64,000 nt of DNA from Bactericera cockerelli (GCA_024516035.1 CM044964.1:19287084-19351083), one strand, 5' to 3'. Positions 45,860-57,204 are shown, numbered from the stretch's first letter. Program-made: numbers and translations. The notes: a model not told the origin generated them from the letters alone.

Positions 45860-46040
45860 TTAAACATATAATTTGGCCAACATGAAACAAATCTATTCTA
45901 ACAATATAAAAAATCATTTCTTCAATTCAGGTAAACTAGATAATTCTGGAAAATTACTTGTGTGAATATTGAACTCGCTACTATTCTTAACTCTAACCAT
46001 TGTGAAGTATGACCTTTTATTTAATCACATTGTGAAGTAT

Positions 46041-46211
46041 GAACTTCCGGTGCGCTCGTTTTGACCCAGCACGTAATTGGGAAGTATTGTGTTACTTCTC
46101 CCCATCAGAGGAGAGGCAAACTACGGGAAGGGCAGGCTACAACACAGACCACAGGCGTCTACAGTAGCTCCTGTTTCATGGCTACGAAATAAAAAAGGCT
46201 GTGAAACACTC
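46041..46211 (+). repeat. SINE family G, headless
   Basis: CTTCCGGTGCGCTCGTTTTG, CCAGCACGTAATTGGG, TCTACAGTAGCTCCTGTTTC and GGCTGTGAAACACTCATC match the reference. ATTGTGAAGTATGA is duplicated just upstream (46000, 46029). Confidence 0.9.
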
Positions 46212-46329
46212 ATCTTTTTTTTAATGTCTACTCATTCAGATATCCGCCCGTGGATCTAGGGTACATCGCCTGCCTCATCTTCTGGTTGATTTACTTGCTC
46301 CGCTCCTTCAGATCCTGAAATTCAATACC

Positions 46330-46447
46330 TATACACAAAATAAATGAGGAAAATTTGGTGCATTGGGTGGCATTCGAGCCCACGGGTCCCTACGCTACGT
46401 GGATTAGGATTACCAGACTAGCGACTTAACCATTTCACCACCAATGA
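46330..46447 (-). repeat. SINE family B, head and start of body
   Basis: Reverse strand has TGGTGAAATGGTTAAGTCGC, an insertion in the anticodon region (ATTAGGATTACC), B box GGCTCGAATGCCACC and AAATTTTCCTCATTTATTT. The 3' half is absent. Confidence 0.8.
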
Positions 46448-46544
46448 TTGCGGTGGCCATGATTGCGCTAGCATTTTTTCCCCCCGGTTTAATGGCGCTT
46501 TAACAAGGCGGTAGGCCTGTCGTTCACGCCGGTGCTTCTTTTTC

Positions 46545-47325
46545 ATCTATCTTCTACTTCTTTCACTGTGCCTTTTCCCTAACGTATTGCGTTCGGTACT
46601 GTTCAAACTCTTCCTCATGGTTGAGGTTGGTTGGTACTGTTCAAACTCTTCCTCATGGTTGAGGTTGGTTGGTACTGTTCAAACTCTTCCTCATGGTTGA
46701 GGTTGGTTGGTTCTGGCAACCTCTTCCTCATGGTTGAGGTTGGTTGGTTCTGGCAACCTCTTCCTCATGGTTGAGGTTGGTTGGTTCTGGCAACCTCTTC
46801 CTCATGGTTGAGGTTGGTTGGTTCTGGCAACCTCTTCCTCATGGTTGAGGTTGGTTCTGGCAACCTATTCCTCATGGTTGAGGTTGGTTGGTTCTGGCAA
46901 CCTCTTCCTCATGGTTGAGGTTGGTTGGTTCTGGCAACCTCTTCCTCATGGTTGAGGTTGGTTGGATCTGGCAACCTCTTCCTCATGGTTGAGGTTGGTT
47001 GGTTCTGGCAACCTCTTCCTCATGGTTGAGGTTGGTTGGATCTGGCAACCTCTTCCTCATGGTTGAGGTTGGTTGGTTCTGGCAACCTCTTCCTCATGGT
47101 TGAGGTTGGTTGGTTGGTTCTGGCACTCCTATTTGTATTGTATATGGTATTGCATGCCAACCTGGTTTTCAATTTGGTGTGTGTAGACTGTACTTGCAAA
47201 AAAAAATCCTACTTCCACGTTTTTAAGGCTAATAGCTGCCCTTCCTAACGCCAGTCCTGTTGAAAGCGCCACCGATATGTGCTATTGTCTTTTGGTCTGA
47301 CATGGCTGGTAAATAATTGACTATA
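46545..47325 (+). repeat. Repeat L expanded by a 37-bp minisatellite
   Basis: The outer parts match other L copies: CTTTCACTGTGCCTTTTCCC (46560) and CTTCCTAACGCCAGTCCTG, GTGCTATTGTCTTTTGGTC (47240-47300). Between them, 46605-47110 is about 13 units of TCCTCATGGTTGAGGTTGGT plus TGGTTCTGGCAACCTCT. The same segment is single-copy in the L element at 58235-58455, so the array grew inside this copy. Confidence 0.85.
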
Positions 47326-47890
47326 GATACTTACTTACTAAAATACTATAAAAGTAACTACAATACTCATTTAAATTTCTAACCCACCCAGTACACTGAT
47401 TAGCGGTATTTGAATTGAAGTTTCTATAAAATCCACTCCGATAAGAAATATGAATTATGATTCATGATAATTATAATAATTTATTTATTACTCACTCGCC
47501 TCTCCTGATAACCTTTGTTTTGTAATTTTATTATTCCAGATAATAAAATATATTTTATTGGAGAAGTACTGAACGCTTGAATTGTGAAACCTTTTGTTAC
47601 CCGTGGTTGAACTGTAAAAATCCCCAAAAATAGAATAATAAGTTTTTTTTTATCAAACTAATACTTCAAAAGCTGAAGTTTGATTATTTTCAAACATACG
47701 AGGAAAGATTTATTTTTGAAAGTAAAGATTTATACAGAACAGGCGATAGTTATAATCCAAAAACAAAATGTTTTGATTATATAATATTGTCTTTGTAGGA
47801 AACTGAACCTAGGACTTTGTTGAAAGTTGAATAGACAGCTCAATTTATCACACAATGTGTAATTTATTACACAATAAATATGTCAAGTCG
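47326..47890. other. Unannotated AT-rich sequence
   Basis: No gene or named repeat. Confidence 0.4.
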
Positions 47891-47901
47891 AAAGAGGTAA
47901 A

Positions 47902-48060
47902 ATAGAGTTGAAATGTTAATGATACATGTGTTAATCACTTTCGAGATGTCACATCTACTCAAACTCGCTTTACTAAATCTTTACGCTGAAACCGGGACTT
48001 GAACCACCGATCTCTGGTTACAAGTCCGCCGCCTTATCGATCAAGCTACTGAGGTCGGTT
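47902..48060 (-). repeat. SINE family A with 11-bp target duplication
   Basis: AAAGAGGTAAA occurs exactly at 47891-47901 and 48061-48071. The head (AACCGACCTCAGTAGCTTGA, B box GGTTCAAGTCCCGG) and body are intact. Confidence 0.95.
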
Positions 48061-48071
48061 AAAGAGGTAAA

Positions 48072-48894
48072 TATAAAGGCATCTGGAGCATAGGCGCTGG
48101 TCTCCAAACACTCTTGAAGCATCGGGAAATTTTGTCACAATCACTGAAGATCTATTTGAGGTTGCAGTGACAAAAAGCTTTCGTAGCCGACAGCCCTATT
48201 ACCGATCGGGAATACCCATTAATAGGGCTGCACCTGAGTTACGGCCCGAGGCATGGCTCTATATTAATTTGTCCTATCCCTACTCTACACAATGAGGTAT
48301 TGCCGCACTTTTTTTCGGGCTGGAACTCGGCGCCATAGACCTATACATATACAATTCTACATAGTAGATAATTTATAAATAAATTCAGGTTCATAGTACA
48401 TATATGACATCAATCACTCTTGGTGATTAAATATCATGATATAATTATATCCTAGATTTTTGTAACCTTCTAGAAGGGTGAATCCCAAGTTGTCCTACTC
48501 CTATCATCATCTTGCCCCTCATGCATAATCCTTCAAACACCACAACTCGAAGATTACTAATATTCCCCCGGGAATCAAAGGGATCAGTAATCTCCTTATC
48601 AGCAAAATCCAAGGGATTCCAACCTCTCCATCTCTCTCTTATCTATTTTTAATTATTACTTAATTAGGGTTATTATTAATTTCATGTTTCTCGCTCTCTC
48701 TTTCTCTTTCAAATTTTATTGTTATTGTAATAAATTGTGATGAATCGGTGAAAATTTCGTACCTGTGAATTATTTATATAGGTATAAAAAAACTGCTGGC
48801 ATTATAGGACTATTTATCACTACTTTTTTTAATTTTGTTTAAAACAAAATATGAATGGAAGGTCGTGATTCGCAGGAAACTCACAACCCTGCTA
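48072..48894. other. Unannotated sequence
   Basis: No gene or named repeat recognised. Confidence 0.4.
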
Positions 48895-49015
48895 CACACA
48901 TTAACCTCATCCAGCCTAGGTGAGGATAATGGGCCGGAATGCCAGCATCACGAAGTCTTTACCTCGCTGGTGTTGCTTAACTTCGGTGATCCTACGAGAA
49001 CCATGCATTCAATCG
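48895..49015 (-). repeat. 5S-rRNA-derived SINE, head-body junction
   Basis: Minus strand: CATGGTTCTCGTAGGATCAC, CGAAGTTAAGCAACACCAGC, GAGGTAAAGACTT, then the shared body (CGTGATGCTGGCATTCCGGC, GCTGGATGAGGTTAATGT). Part of the 5S box C is deleted. Confidence 0.85.
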
Positions 49016-50655
49016 CATCACGGACATCATTGGCAAAACATTTGCACCATAGATTGTACTATCTATTATTCTTTACCAAAAAGAATTTTTTTTCATGTTC
49101 CATCTTGTAATTTGAAATTTCTGTATTTCTGTAATCTGTCGAGTCTGAATGCGGAGAAATTATTCGAGTGTTCTTTAGTGGTAATAACTGTTAAAATCCT
49201 AAAATAGGTATTTACTTGCCTTCCATTTGAAGAGTTTAAAGTATGCAGATGGTTTTTCTCTTTTCGTTGAGTCATTCTTACAATCTTCTGATTAATTAAA
49301 AAATATTCAAATTCAACAACAACAAATGTTCTCTGTTACAGAAAGGAGGATCCGAGACTTCAAATTTAACTACCATAAAATATGAGCCCACTAAATCCAC
49401 AGGGAAATTTTCAAAGGGCCATGACGACCGAAAATACCTAATGAAATTTAATGGCACTCAATACGGGCCGGTCAGCTGGGGCGTGCGTCTTTGAATTTTA
49501 ATGATGTAAATAATAGACTCTCAAATTGACTCCTTTTGTAATGCCTTTTTGAAACGAATCCAAGTGTTACAGTTTATGCATTGACGTTTCCAAGACTTTC
49601 GACACAAATTCCAAGGAAATGGCATTTGTAAAAGATGATCACAAAAGATCTCCAGGTGAACAATGATGAACTAAACTGTATTTAATTTTCTAGATTTATT
49701 CGTTTAATCTTTTTACAAAAGCGTTCTGTTCGGGTGAATAAAAACAGCAGTGGGCACACTTAAGGCTCGATCCTAGGTCCACTCTTATTGTCCCCAGGAG
49801 TGACAACAAACAAACTGTTTTTTTTTTCTTCTTCTTTGATTGGTACTTCATTGATAGTGGCCAGCAGCTCTTGAATTCATACACTGACCAATGGGCAGAT
49901 GAGCAGGTGGCATTGGACAGGATCAATTCTCTGAATGGAGAAAGAAAGAGAGAGAGAGTAAATACATAAATAAACAATAAAGAACTGCTGGTCACATCAA
50001 TGAAGTACCCTATCAAAGGAAGAGAGATGGAGAACGAATAAATTCTTCTCTTGTTTGTTCAACTCGAAGTCGATTTTCTAGCTATTTATTTTTAGATTCT
50101 ATATCAGAACTGAATGGATGTGAATAGCAGGAATCATAGAGTGAATGTCAATTGATGGAGGAATAATTCGACTTGGAAGATGTTCGTCTTCTGTTGACGG
50201 CCAAGAGGCTAGCTCAACCGGCATGTGGCGTTATTTTCAAGTTGCATACTGCATACACCATATTTCGTAAGATCGCTTAAGAAAGCAACTGTCAGCAAAG
50301 TGAAGACTAGGTGGGTGATATATTAATTTTAAAAAAGAGAAACCTGAGCAAAAAAAAGAGATTAAAATAATTATTTGTGTTAAAAAACCATTGGATTCTT
50401 ACAGAGGCAATAGGTATAATAATATTAATGAGTCACTATTTTGAGTACAATTAATAGCCAAAATAGTGAAATATGCGTATCTTTCATACGAAAATGTATC
50501 CTACATCTGGATTAACCTTCAGATCAATATTATTTTAAACAGGGCTTAAAGAAAAGTGGCCAATAAAAGTCTCCTAGCAGGACATCGAGGTAAATCTATT
50601 CAAATATTTGGACCATTATTTTGCACCTTTCCTTTTTTTCCAATACCCGGAGAGA
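49016..50655. other. Unique sequence
   Basis: No gene recognised. 49380-49560 is higher-complexity and is flagged as a candidate conserved noncoding block. Confidence 0.45.
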
Positions 50656-50659
50656 TAAA

Positions 50660-50824
50660 AATAAGTGAGTGAGAAAGAGCTGGATAGAGGAAGAGAGAGA
50701 GAGAGAGAGAAAATAGATAGAGGGAGAAAAAGAGAGAGAGATAGAGAGAGAGAGACAGATAGAGAGAGAGAGAGAGACAGAGAGATAGAGAGACAGATAG
50801 ATAGAGGGAGAGAGAGAGAGAGAA

Positions 50825-50861
<37 letters not shown>

Positions 50862-50872
50862 TGGGCGCTCCA
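50660..50872. repeat. GA-rich microsatellite
   Basis: (GA)n with GATA and GACA interruptions. ORFs on both strands (RERERE or SLSLSL type) are artefacts. Confidence 0.95.
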
Positions 50873-53849
50873 GGGGGCCATATTAAGCGCCCTCCACGTG
50901 CCCTTATAAAGTATATGTGGAACTCTCTGTATCTCTCTCAAGTGCAGCTAAGAGGTTAAGACCTCTTTGCTTTTGGATTTCCTTATTGAAAAAAAATACA
51001 TCTGAAGTCTGAAGGTAGAAAAAGAGGGGTTAATATTTTGGTGAACTCTTCAGAAAACAGAAGAAATTCCATGGGTATCCAGTTAAAATATCCAGCAGAT
51101 TCGAACTAGCGAACTCGAACGCTTCACACCACTGTACCATTTACCGTAAATAGGAAGGACTTAGGTATATTATAAAGGCATCAGTTCATACGTTAAAAAA
51201 TGTTAAAATTTAAATTATACCTCCTAAAATTAGGTTTAATTAAATGAACAACTTTTATTTCTTAACCTCTGTCCTTTTTTGGCAATATATTTCGTTTGTT
51301 TTTTGTATGTATATTAATTAGGTAGGTGAAAAAATCTCAAACTTGTCTCAATGAGATTAATCGTCTATCATTACGAACACACACAAAATGACATTAGACT
51401 AGTCCTAAAAAACAGGAGAAAAAAAAAAATATTTTTTTAAGAATGTAACTTCTGATCAGTATTATGTGTATTTATTTTTCGTTAAAATTAATTAGTTCGC
51501 ATTTAACTAATTACCTAATTAGGATTCCGACATGGGCTATTTAATCTGAGCATGAGCATTGATAACGTTTCTACATAATGAGGTAATATTATGTACATAT
51601 ACATAGTTATGTACATTAGTTATGTTCCCAATAGAATAAGTGCGTAAGTGCTCCTATATGTAGTTACCTATGAGAATGAGGTGATTTTATGTAGGTACAT
51701 ACATAGTTATGTTCCCAATAGACTAAGTGCTCCTATTATATATTATGTATACGTATAGTTATACAATGTATACAAATTACATACCTACTTGATACGTGTG
51801 CTGCTAGGTAAATAGAACCACGCTATATGATAATAATAATATCGCCTTATACTACCCTATCAAGACTAACGAGTCTCCTTATTTCATCAGCACCAGGACG
51901 AATTATGACCTTGAAAAAGAAATCTAAGTTAGAGTAGTTAAAAGATGTTAAACGCCCAAGTCAGAGAAGTTAAGCACCCATGTTAAATATGTTAAACACC
52001 AAAATTAAGTTAAAGTCGTATTTAATGTGAGATGGTTACAAAATAACATTTTCATTGTATCTTCCTTGGAAAGTAATTCTGATTCCCTTTCGATCAATTT
52101 TCTATTGAGTAATTAATTATATGACCGTTTATAAGGAAATGTCTGATATACCCACCATTCACAAGAAAATATCATACAAACAAGAAAATTTAAAGCCATT
52201 TATTAAGGACTTCTATTGTTTCAACGGTAATTTCTTTTACCAAATTTTGGTGTTTGTTATATTGACCATTATACATAGAAAGTTCAATCAAAGGCTGCCG
52301 ACAGAGCCCTTTGTTTCCCATGGTCATTGCCAAAGACAATGATGGACGTTCTTATTAGGTCACATATTTGTCCTTTGTCCATCTTTTCATTTTCTTTGTG
52401 TTCGCTTTGGTGGGTGATAAAGTCTTTGTCATGATGGTCAAATTTACCTGTCTATTCAGTCATTGGTGGGGTATGTGGAGGTAATAATGTGATTTGACTC
52501 TTTGGTTCACATGCCTACCTGGTAAATTGCTGTACATTGTTTTACCTACGATTTTAATAAGTTGAGTATTCCACACTGGCGATCAACGTTCCAACAGCTT
52601 CTTAAAATATCAATCGCCATTGAACGAGGAAATGCTATGAGCATCATGGTGGGCACTATTCCTGATGGTGTGCTTTTCGAACAGCTGTTTTTTTATTATT
52701 TAAAAATACATGTTCACATTTCTTTTCTACCTACCAAGATAAAAAATTGACAAATATTTACTAAACTATCCATATTTTTTTAATTTTCTGTGTTAGCCAA
52801 TAATATTTTTTGTTAGAAATTAAATATACTGTAGAGCTACCTAAGAACTACCAAACCTACCTATAGGTAAGTTTTGTGACCGACTACTCTGAAGAGTTCT
52901 CAACAGGTAATCATTTCATAATACCTCCAATACCTTCATCCACAAAATTCACTGAGGTACGAAGAGAAAAGGTCCTTTTCTTTGTTTCAAGTAATTAACT
53001 CTCACATTAGAGACAATGGAAAGCAAGGCTCTAAAAGTCAGGTATACTTCTAAAAAGGTTTTCCTTGGTGACTTTCCCATACACTCATAGAGAGCAAAGA
53101 TCTAATTGGGTTTAAGAGGTTTTGATTGTTCTAAATCAGGTTTGCGAAAGATCAAAGAAATTGCCGACTGCCATGAAAAGGTGTGGAAATTTTTTCAAGA
53201 TTTTCTAATAATTCATCTATGGTGACAGTTGAAATTTTGCTTTGTCCGATAGATGTGCTAACCCGGTTAGATATAGGCTAGACTGGTTTTTGAACGAGAA
53301 AAACTTGTAACTTTTGTTTCCACAAAATATTTTTTAAATGAGAAATGAAAAGTAGATTTTTTTGTTAACCATGGAAGCTTTACCAAAGAGTATTTCATAT
53401 CCCAGGAAATGGTGGACAGGTCCTGAAACCCCATCCTGAGGAAGGACAGCAAAACCTGATGAAAGTATTAGCGAATTATTGACATGTTATGAATGAAACC
53501 CCCATTACCTTTTTCGTCATGTAGGTGTTGTATTAAAATTATTTTTATACAACAAAAAAAATTGACATGGAAGAAGCCCTTAGGTATTTTTTTTTTTTTT
53601 ATCTTGGAGGCTGCGGCCTGAAGCTTGGCCCAATATTTACTTTTCATCACCCTGCTCTTACACAATATCAGGCATTGCCTTACATTGTTATCAGACATTG
53701 CCTGAATAGCGTGCTACCGTATCTTGGACGTTCATGCAATTTTTCCACAACCGTGAAATAGGTTCATGTCTAAATCTAGCGATCCACAATTAAAAATCTC
53801 ATTCGTCAGCCACATACATTGAAGAATTCCCTCTTAAATAGCTCTTTTC
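50873..53849. other. Unique AT-rich stretch
   Basis: About 3 kb with no confident gene. 51828-51870 (ATAATAATAATATCGCCTTA) may be the reverse 3' tip of SINE C. 51595-51730 has repeated ATGTACATA/TTATGTTCCCAATAGA words. Confidence 0.5.
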
Positions 53850-53897
53850 TCCCACCGTCATGATATGATCAAGCAGTTGAAACGACTTTAAACCCGA
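53850..53897 (+). repeat. Tail of the 5S/F SINE group
   Basis: GTCATGATATGATCAAGCAG, TTGAAACGACTTTAAACCC match the 3' end of the 5S SINE at 62290-62325. Nothing upstream matches. Confidence 0.6.
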
Positions 53898-54397
53898 ATT
53901 ATAAAAGAGCTCTTTTCTGTGTAATATTTCCTTCTGATGTCTCATAGCTTTGTCTACTTGTCCTAATAGTATACCCAATCTACTTTTGTTCTCTTTATCT
54001 GACTCAAATTCTATTTCTTCTTATTTTTATCGATATCATTTTATTTTTTATTGAATTTCTTCTTGACATAGTGATTTTTTATTACTTCTTTTAGTACGTA
54101 TTATATTTCTCTTTCTTCTACATAGGCAGCGACTTTTTCATGTCCTTTTTTTCTTATTGTTTTTTATCCCGCGATCTTATTAGCAGCAATTACAGGATCG
54201 GAGAGACTCAGAAGCGCACTATCAGGATATCTTACTGTCAGGCAGATTCCCTATTAGCGGCACACTGAGGGCCAGGCACAGTGGCTCTCAAATTGCAATT
54301 TTTATTACAGAAATGGACTCTACGTCGAAAAATGAATTGATTCGGTTTATTTGTACAATAAGCATAATTATTATAAACAATAGATCCCCTTTATGCT

Positions 54398-55132
54398 ATT
54401 ATTATTATTATTATTATTATAAAACCTGGTTGCAGGGTTTCGTCTGAAACACCATACAATTAACACTGCGACCTAGTAAGATCTATTGTGACCAGGGAGA
54501 AAATCTCTCATCCTATTTCCCAGTTCTGTGCCTATGGCGGCCCAACTGGGCTTAGTTGAGAGTGGTTGTCCATTGCTTAACGCCCTAAGTCCAGAAACCT
54601 GTTCCCTTCATGAGAAGTGTCAGTCTCTGGACGAGGTGTTCTTGGTTATGGAGATCTTCGAGATTATTGGATTCGAAAATCCTAAATCTCCTGTTATCCA
54701 GCGCCTCACATTCGAAGAGAATGTGTGTTGCTGTTTCTTCTTCCAGACCACATAGCCTACAATCGATTGGTTCTCCTCTAGAGAGTCCTAATCTGTGTAA
54801 GTGTTTCCTAAGTGGTCCGTGGCCAGTGAGTAGGCTCACTATTAATCTTAGTTTATTTCTGTTGAGTGACAGAGATTCCTGAGTGAGTTTCTTGGAGTAT
54901 CCTGTTAGCGTCAGCTTAGAGTGTCGCATGCCACTGGAGTTTCTCCAAGCTTTATTTGCTTCCTCCATGACCCATTTCCTGGCACTAAAACGGACCAGGC
55001 ATTTGGGTATGGCCAGCACCGGTTCAGGGCCAGTGAAGCTTTTTTCTGCAGCCTCTCTTGCTAGGAGATCTGCAGCCTCGTTGCCTTGGAGACCACTATG
55101 CCCTGGAATCCATTCCAAGTTTACCTTGTTAA
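54398..55132 (-). mobile_element. 5'-truncated non-LTR retrotransposon (I-like)
   Basis: Minus strand: the C-terminal end of ORF2, about 180 bp of 3' UTR, and an (ATT)n/(TAA)n tail at 54398-54420 (plus-strand ATTATTATTATT). A TAA-repeat tail plus RNase H fits I-clade elements, but the clade is inferred. The 5' end stops at a 15-C run (55133-55147), typical of truncated insertion or a misassembled junction. Confidence 0.8.
54585..55118 (-). CDS. ORF2 C-terminus: RNase H tail and zinc-binding motif
   Basis: This is the surviving 3' end of a retrotransposon polyprotein; the first Met is internal and the frame continues upstream to about 55130. It opens with WIPGHSGLQGNEAADLLARE, the last conserved block of an RNase HI domain, carrying the His and the final catalytic Asp. 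The earlier D/E/D residues and the whole endonuclease and reverse transcriptase are missing. Near residues 118-135, CRLCGLEEETATHILFEC is a C-x2-C-x8-H-x4-C motif typical of the end of non-LTR ORF2 proteins. It runs to a stop with no internal stops, so the copy is fairly young, but it cannot encode an active enzyme. No phage or host RNase H is likely given the zinc motif and the repeat tail. Confidence 0.9.
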   Translation of the reverse strand: MEWIPGHSGLQGNEAADLLAREAAEKSFTGPEPVLAIPKCLVRFSARKWVMEEANKAWRNSSGMRHSKLTLTGYSKKLTQESLSLNRNKLRLIVSLLTGHGPLRKHLHRLGLSRGEPIDCRLCGLEEETATHILFECEALDNRRFRIFESNNLEDLHNQEHLVQRLTLLMKGTGFWT

Positions 55133-55147
55133 CCCCCCCCCCCCCCC
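55133..55147. repeat. Poly-C run at element edge
   Basis: Fifteen C residues at the 5' edge of the non-LTR fragment. Confidence 0.9.
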
Positions 55148-55439
55148 TTTATGCTAAGTCTAACTTCTGAAAAGCGGACTATGGGTTGGTATAGTAGATA
55201 GCATAACAAAACGGTACCAATTTATGTCACTATCACTAATGTGGTCAATTTAAGTGATCCTTAGGGAACTCTTAATGGATCTAACGCTACCTGCGAGGTA
55301 CGTATTACACTTGTAATCTCAAAATATCGTCCTGAATTCCTGATTTGTGGCTCGCTGACGATATTTCGCCTTATCTCACTCTTCTTATCAATGAAGACCA
55401 ACTCAGACGATTTGCCTCCCCAGAACACAATGGACTTGA

Positions 55440-55440
<1 letters not shown>

Positions 55441-55529
<89 letters not shown>

Positions 55530-55535
55530 ATTGGT
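55441..55535. repeat. CT microsatellite
   Basis: (CT)n with a few TTC interruptions. Confidence 0.95.
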
Positions 55536-55677
55536 ATTCCGAACTCGCGCACGCCCCAGCCTGCAACAATTTTAATTGGTTGTTTGTTATTTCTTCTTCT
55601 TCTAATTCTTTTTCTCTCTATAAAATTCAAATAAAAAATAAATAAATAAATTTGCTCTTTCTTGTTCATTTTTTTAC

Positions 55678-55719
<42 letters not shown>

Positions 55720-55733
55720 TATACACACACACT
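55678..55733. repeat. CT / CA compound microsatellite
   Basis: (CT)n running into (CA)n with one ATATA interruption. Confidence 0.95.
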
Positions 55734-56137
55734 AAAAAGTGTGTGGTAAGTTTTTGAAGCTGAGATATTCACAAAAATAAAGGACAAACGAGAATATTGA
55801 ATGTAACTTACTAGTTTCTTTCTTTATTTATTTTAAATAGGTAATGAAAAAAAGAACTAAAAAGTCTGATTCATATCTAATAGCCATTAACTACCCTATA
55901 TCATAACTAAAAGTAAGTATGATAATCTTTTCCAAGACCCCTCGTCCTGTGTGTACCTGTGGTGATTCTTTACAAACTCTATCAGTGATGTGGAATCATT
56001 GATGGCATTTCTGAAAAGTGTAAACAACCATAATAATACTGACAATCATATCATATTGGAAAGTACGTACCTATTAATTGAAAAAAAGTATGATAGGTAA
56101 GTAGATAATAAGTACATGCAACTAAAAAAAGAACATC

Positions 56138-56375
56138 AACTCTGGTAGTCAAGTGGTTAACGCGCTAGTCTGGTAATCCAGGTAGCGTAGGTATCCGTTG
56201 GTTCGAATCCCACCCAGTGCATGAATTTTTCCTCTTTAATTTGAGTTTTTGACCACATGATAATATAAGACTCTGAGGGTTAGGTGGTAGAAAATGCTTG
56301 GATCTTTAACCTCGCCTGGTGGTTACCTTCCACTAGAGAGCGTGTGTGTTATTATTATTATCAACTTGAACCGAA
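56138..56375 (+). repeat. SINE family B, full length
   Basis: Head GGTAGTCAAGTGGTTAACGC (A box), CTAGTCTGGTAATCCAGG, B box GGTTCGAATCCCACCC and CAGTGCATGAATTTTTCC. Body to TTAACCTCGCCTGGTGGTTA and (ATT)n tail. ATCAACT occurs at both edges (56135 and about 56361) as a likely short target duplication. Confidence 0.95.
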
Positions 56376-56783
56376 ATTCATAGTAGGTAATTACTGAATT
56401 GTGTATAACTGTATAATATTACATTGACGTACTTCGAATTATAATGAGTCCTAATCATATGTAAAAATATGTAGCTACAAAAATTAAGAATTCTCAAATA
56501 TTAGCATTAAATTTTAGATTAAAATAGTTCGTTAATTGTTAATTGGTCAAATATTTGCCAAAACTGGTTATCTTTACATTAAAATCGCAACTTGTTTAAT
56601 TTTTGGTATTGTAAGTACGTCACTTCCTTTTGTTTCTGATGCGTGTTTCAGGTTTTGTGTTTCCAAGTTATTCAGAATATTCAGCTTATTACTCTGTTTT
56701 GTTCTCATTTGTTGTTGATATTTTTCGATTTTCTGGGGATAAACTTTTGTAAGTACGGCGAAACATGTTCTGTATAAACAGAA

Positions 56784-57012
56784 TCAGTATAAACTGAAAA
56801 GTGAGAAGTTGTATTAGATGTACATGAATATCAGAACATAACTGGACAGATGTTTCGAGCTTATTTGCTCTCATCAGCAGGTAATAGTGCTGATGAATAC
56901 CCATGCCATCAACTAACCTCTCTAGTTTAATCAGTATAAACAGAAAAGTGAGAAGTTGTATTAGATGTACAATTGTACATTGCACATGAATATCAGAACA
57001 TACCTAACTGAT
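56784..57012 (-). mobile_element. Tandem hammerhead repeat (period 147 bp)
   Basis: Two head-to-tail partial units on the minus strand: linker words ACATCTAATACAACTTCTCA recur with a 147-bp offset (56816 versus 56963), the right-hand one carrying about 15 extra bases. The complete hammerhead (56831-56893) lies between the two linkers. At the 57010 edge a second cleavage-side sequence (CAGTTAGGTATGTTCTGATA) begins a unit whose core is lost. This tandem arrangement is what Penelope-type terminal repeats and retrozymes show. No reverse transcriptase is nearby. Confidence 0.8.
56831..56893 (-). ncRNA. Type I hammerhead ribozyme, intact core
   Basis: Minus strand, 5' to 3': distal stem TCAG, stem I 5' strand TACCTG, CTGATGA (56877-56871), stem II GAGC (56870-56867), loop AAATAA, GCTC (56860-56857), GAAA (56856-56853), a very short stem III in ACATCTGT, cleavage triplet GTC with the scissile bond after C56845, stem I 3' strand CAGTTA, and distal CTGA. 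Every invariant core position is present. Stem I has one C-T mismatch (C56881 with T56841). The very short stem III is typical of retroelement hammerheads, which often act as dimers. Activity is inferred. Confidence 0.9.
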
Positions 57013-57204
57013 GTTAACTGACATAATTTAAAAAAAAATCAAGTGATTGATTATATGATTGTTCAAAACAATGAACTATTTAATTGTCATGAACTATTTA
57101 ACTGTCAATTTTAACTGTCATAAGAGAATTTCTGGTTACACTGCTAAACAAATAGTGCTAACGCTCATGAATCTGATAATTTGAAAAATAGGGAGAGTTA
57201 ATCT

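Noticed and set aside
50600..50941. 113-codon ORF, minus strand, and its opposite-strand partner
   Set aside because: Low-complexity product of a (GA)n tract.
51081..51155. Additional reverse tRNA-like SINE head
   Set aside because: Only a B-box-like GATTCGAACTAGC is present; no A box and no second copy in the window.
54585..55170. Plus-strand ORFs opposite the retrotransposon ORF
   Set aside because: They are antisense shadows; only the minus-strand frame has the RNase H and CCHC motifs.
55403..55732. ORFs on both strands
   Set aside because: They span two CT microsatellites; no protein character outside them.
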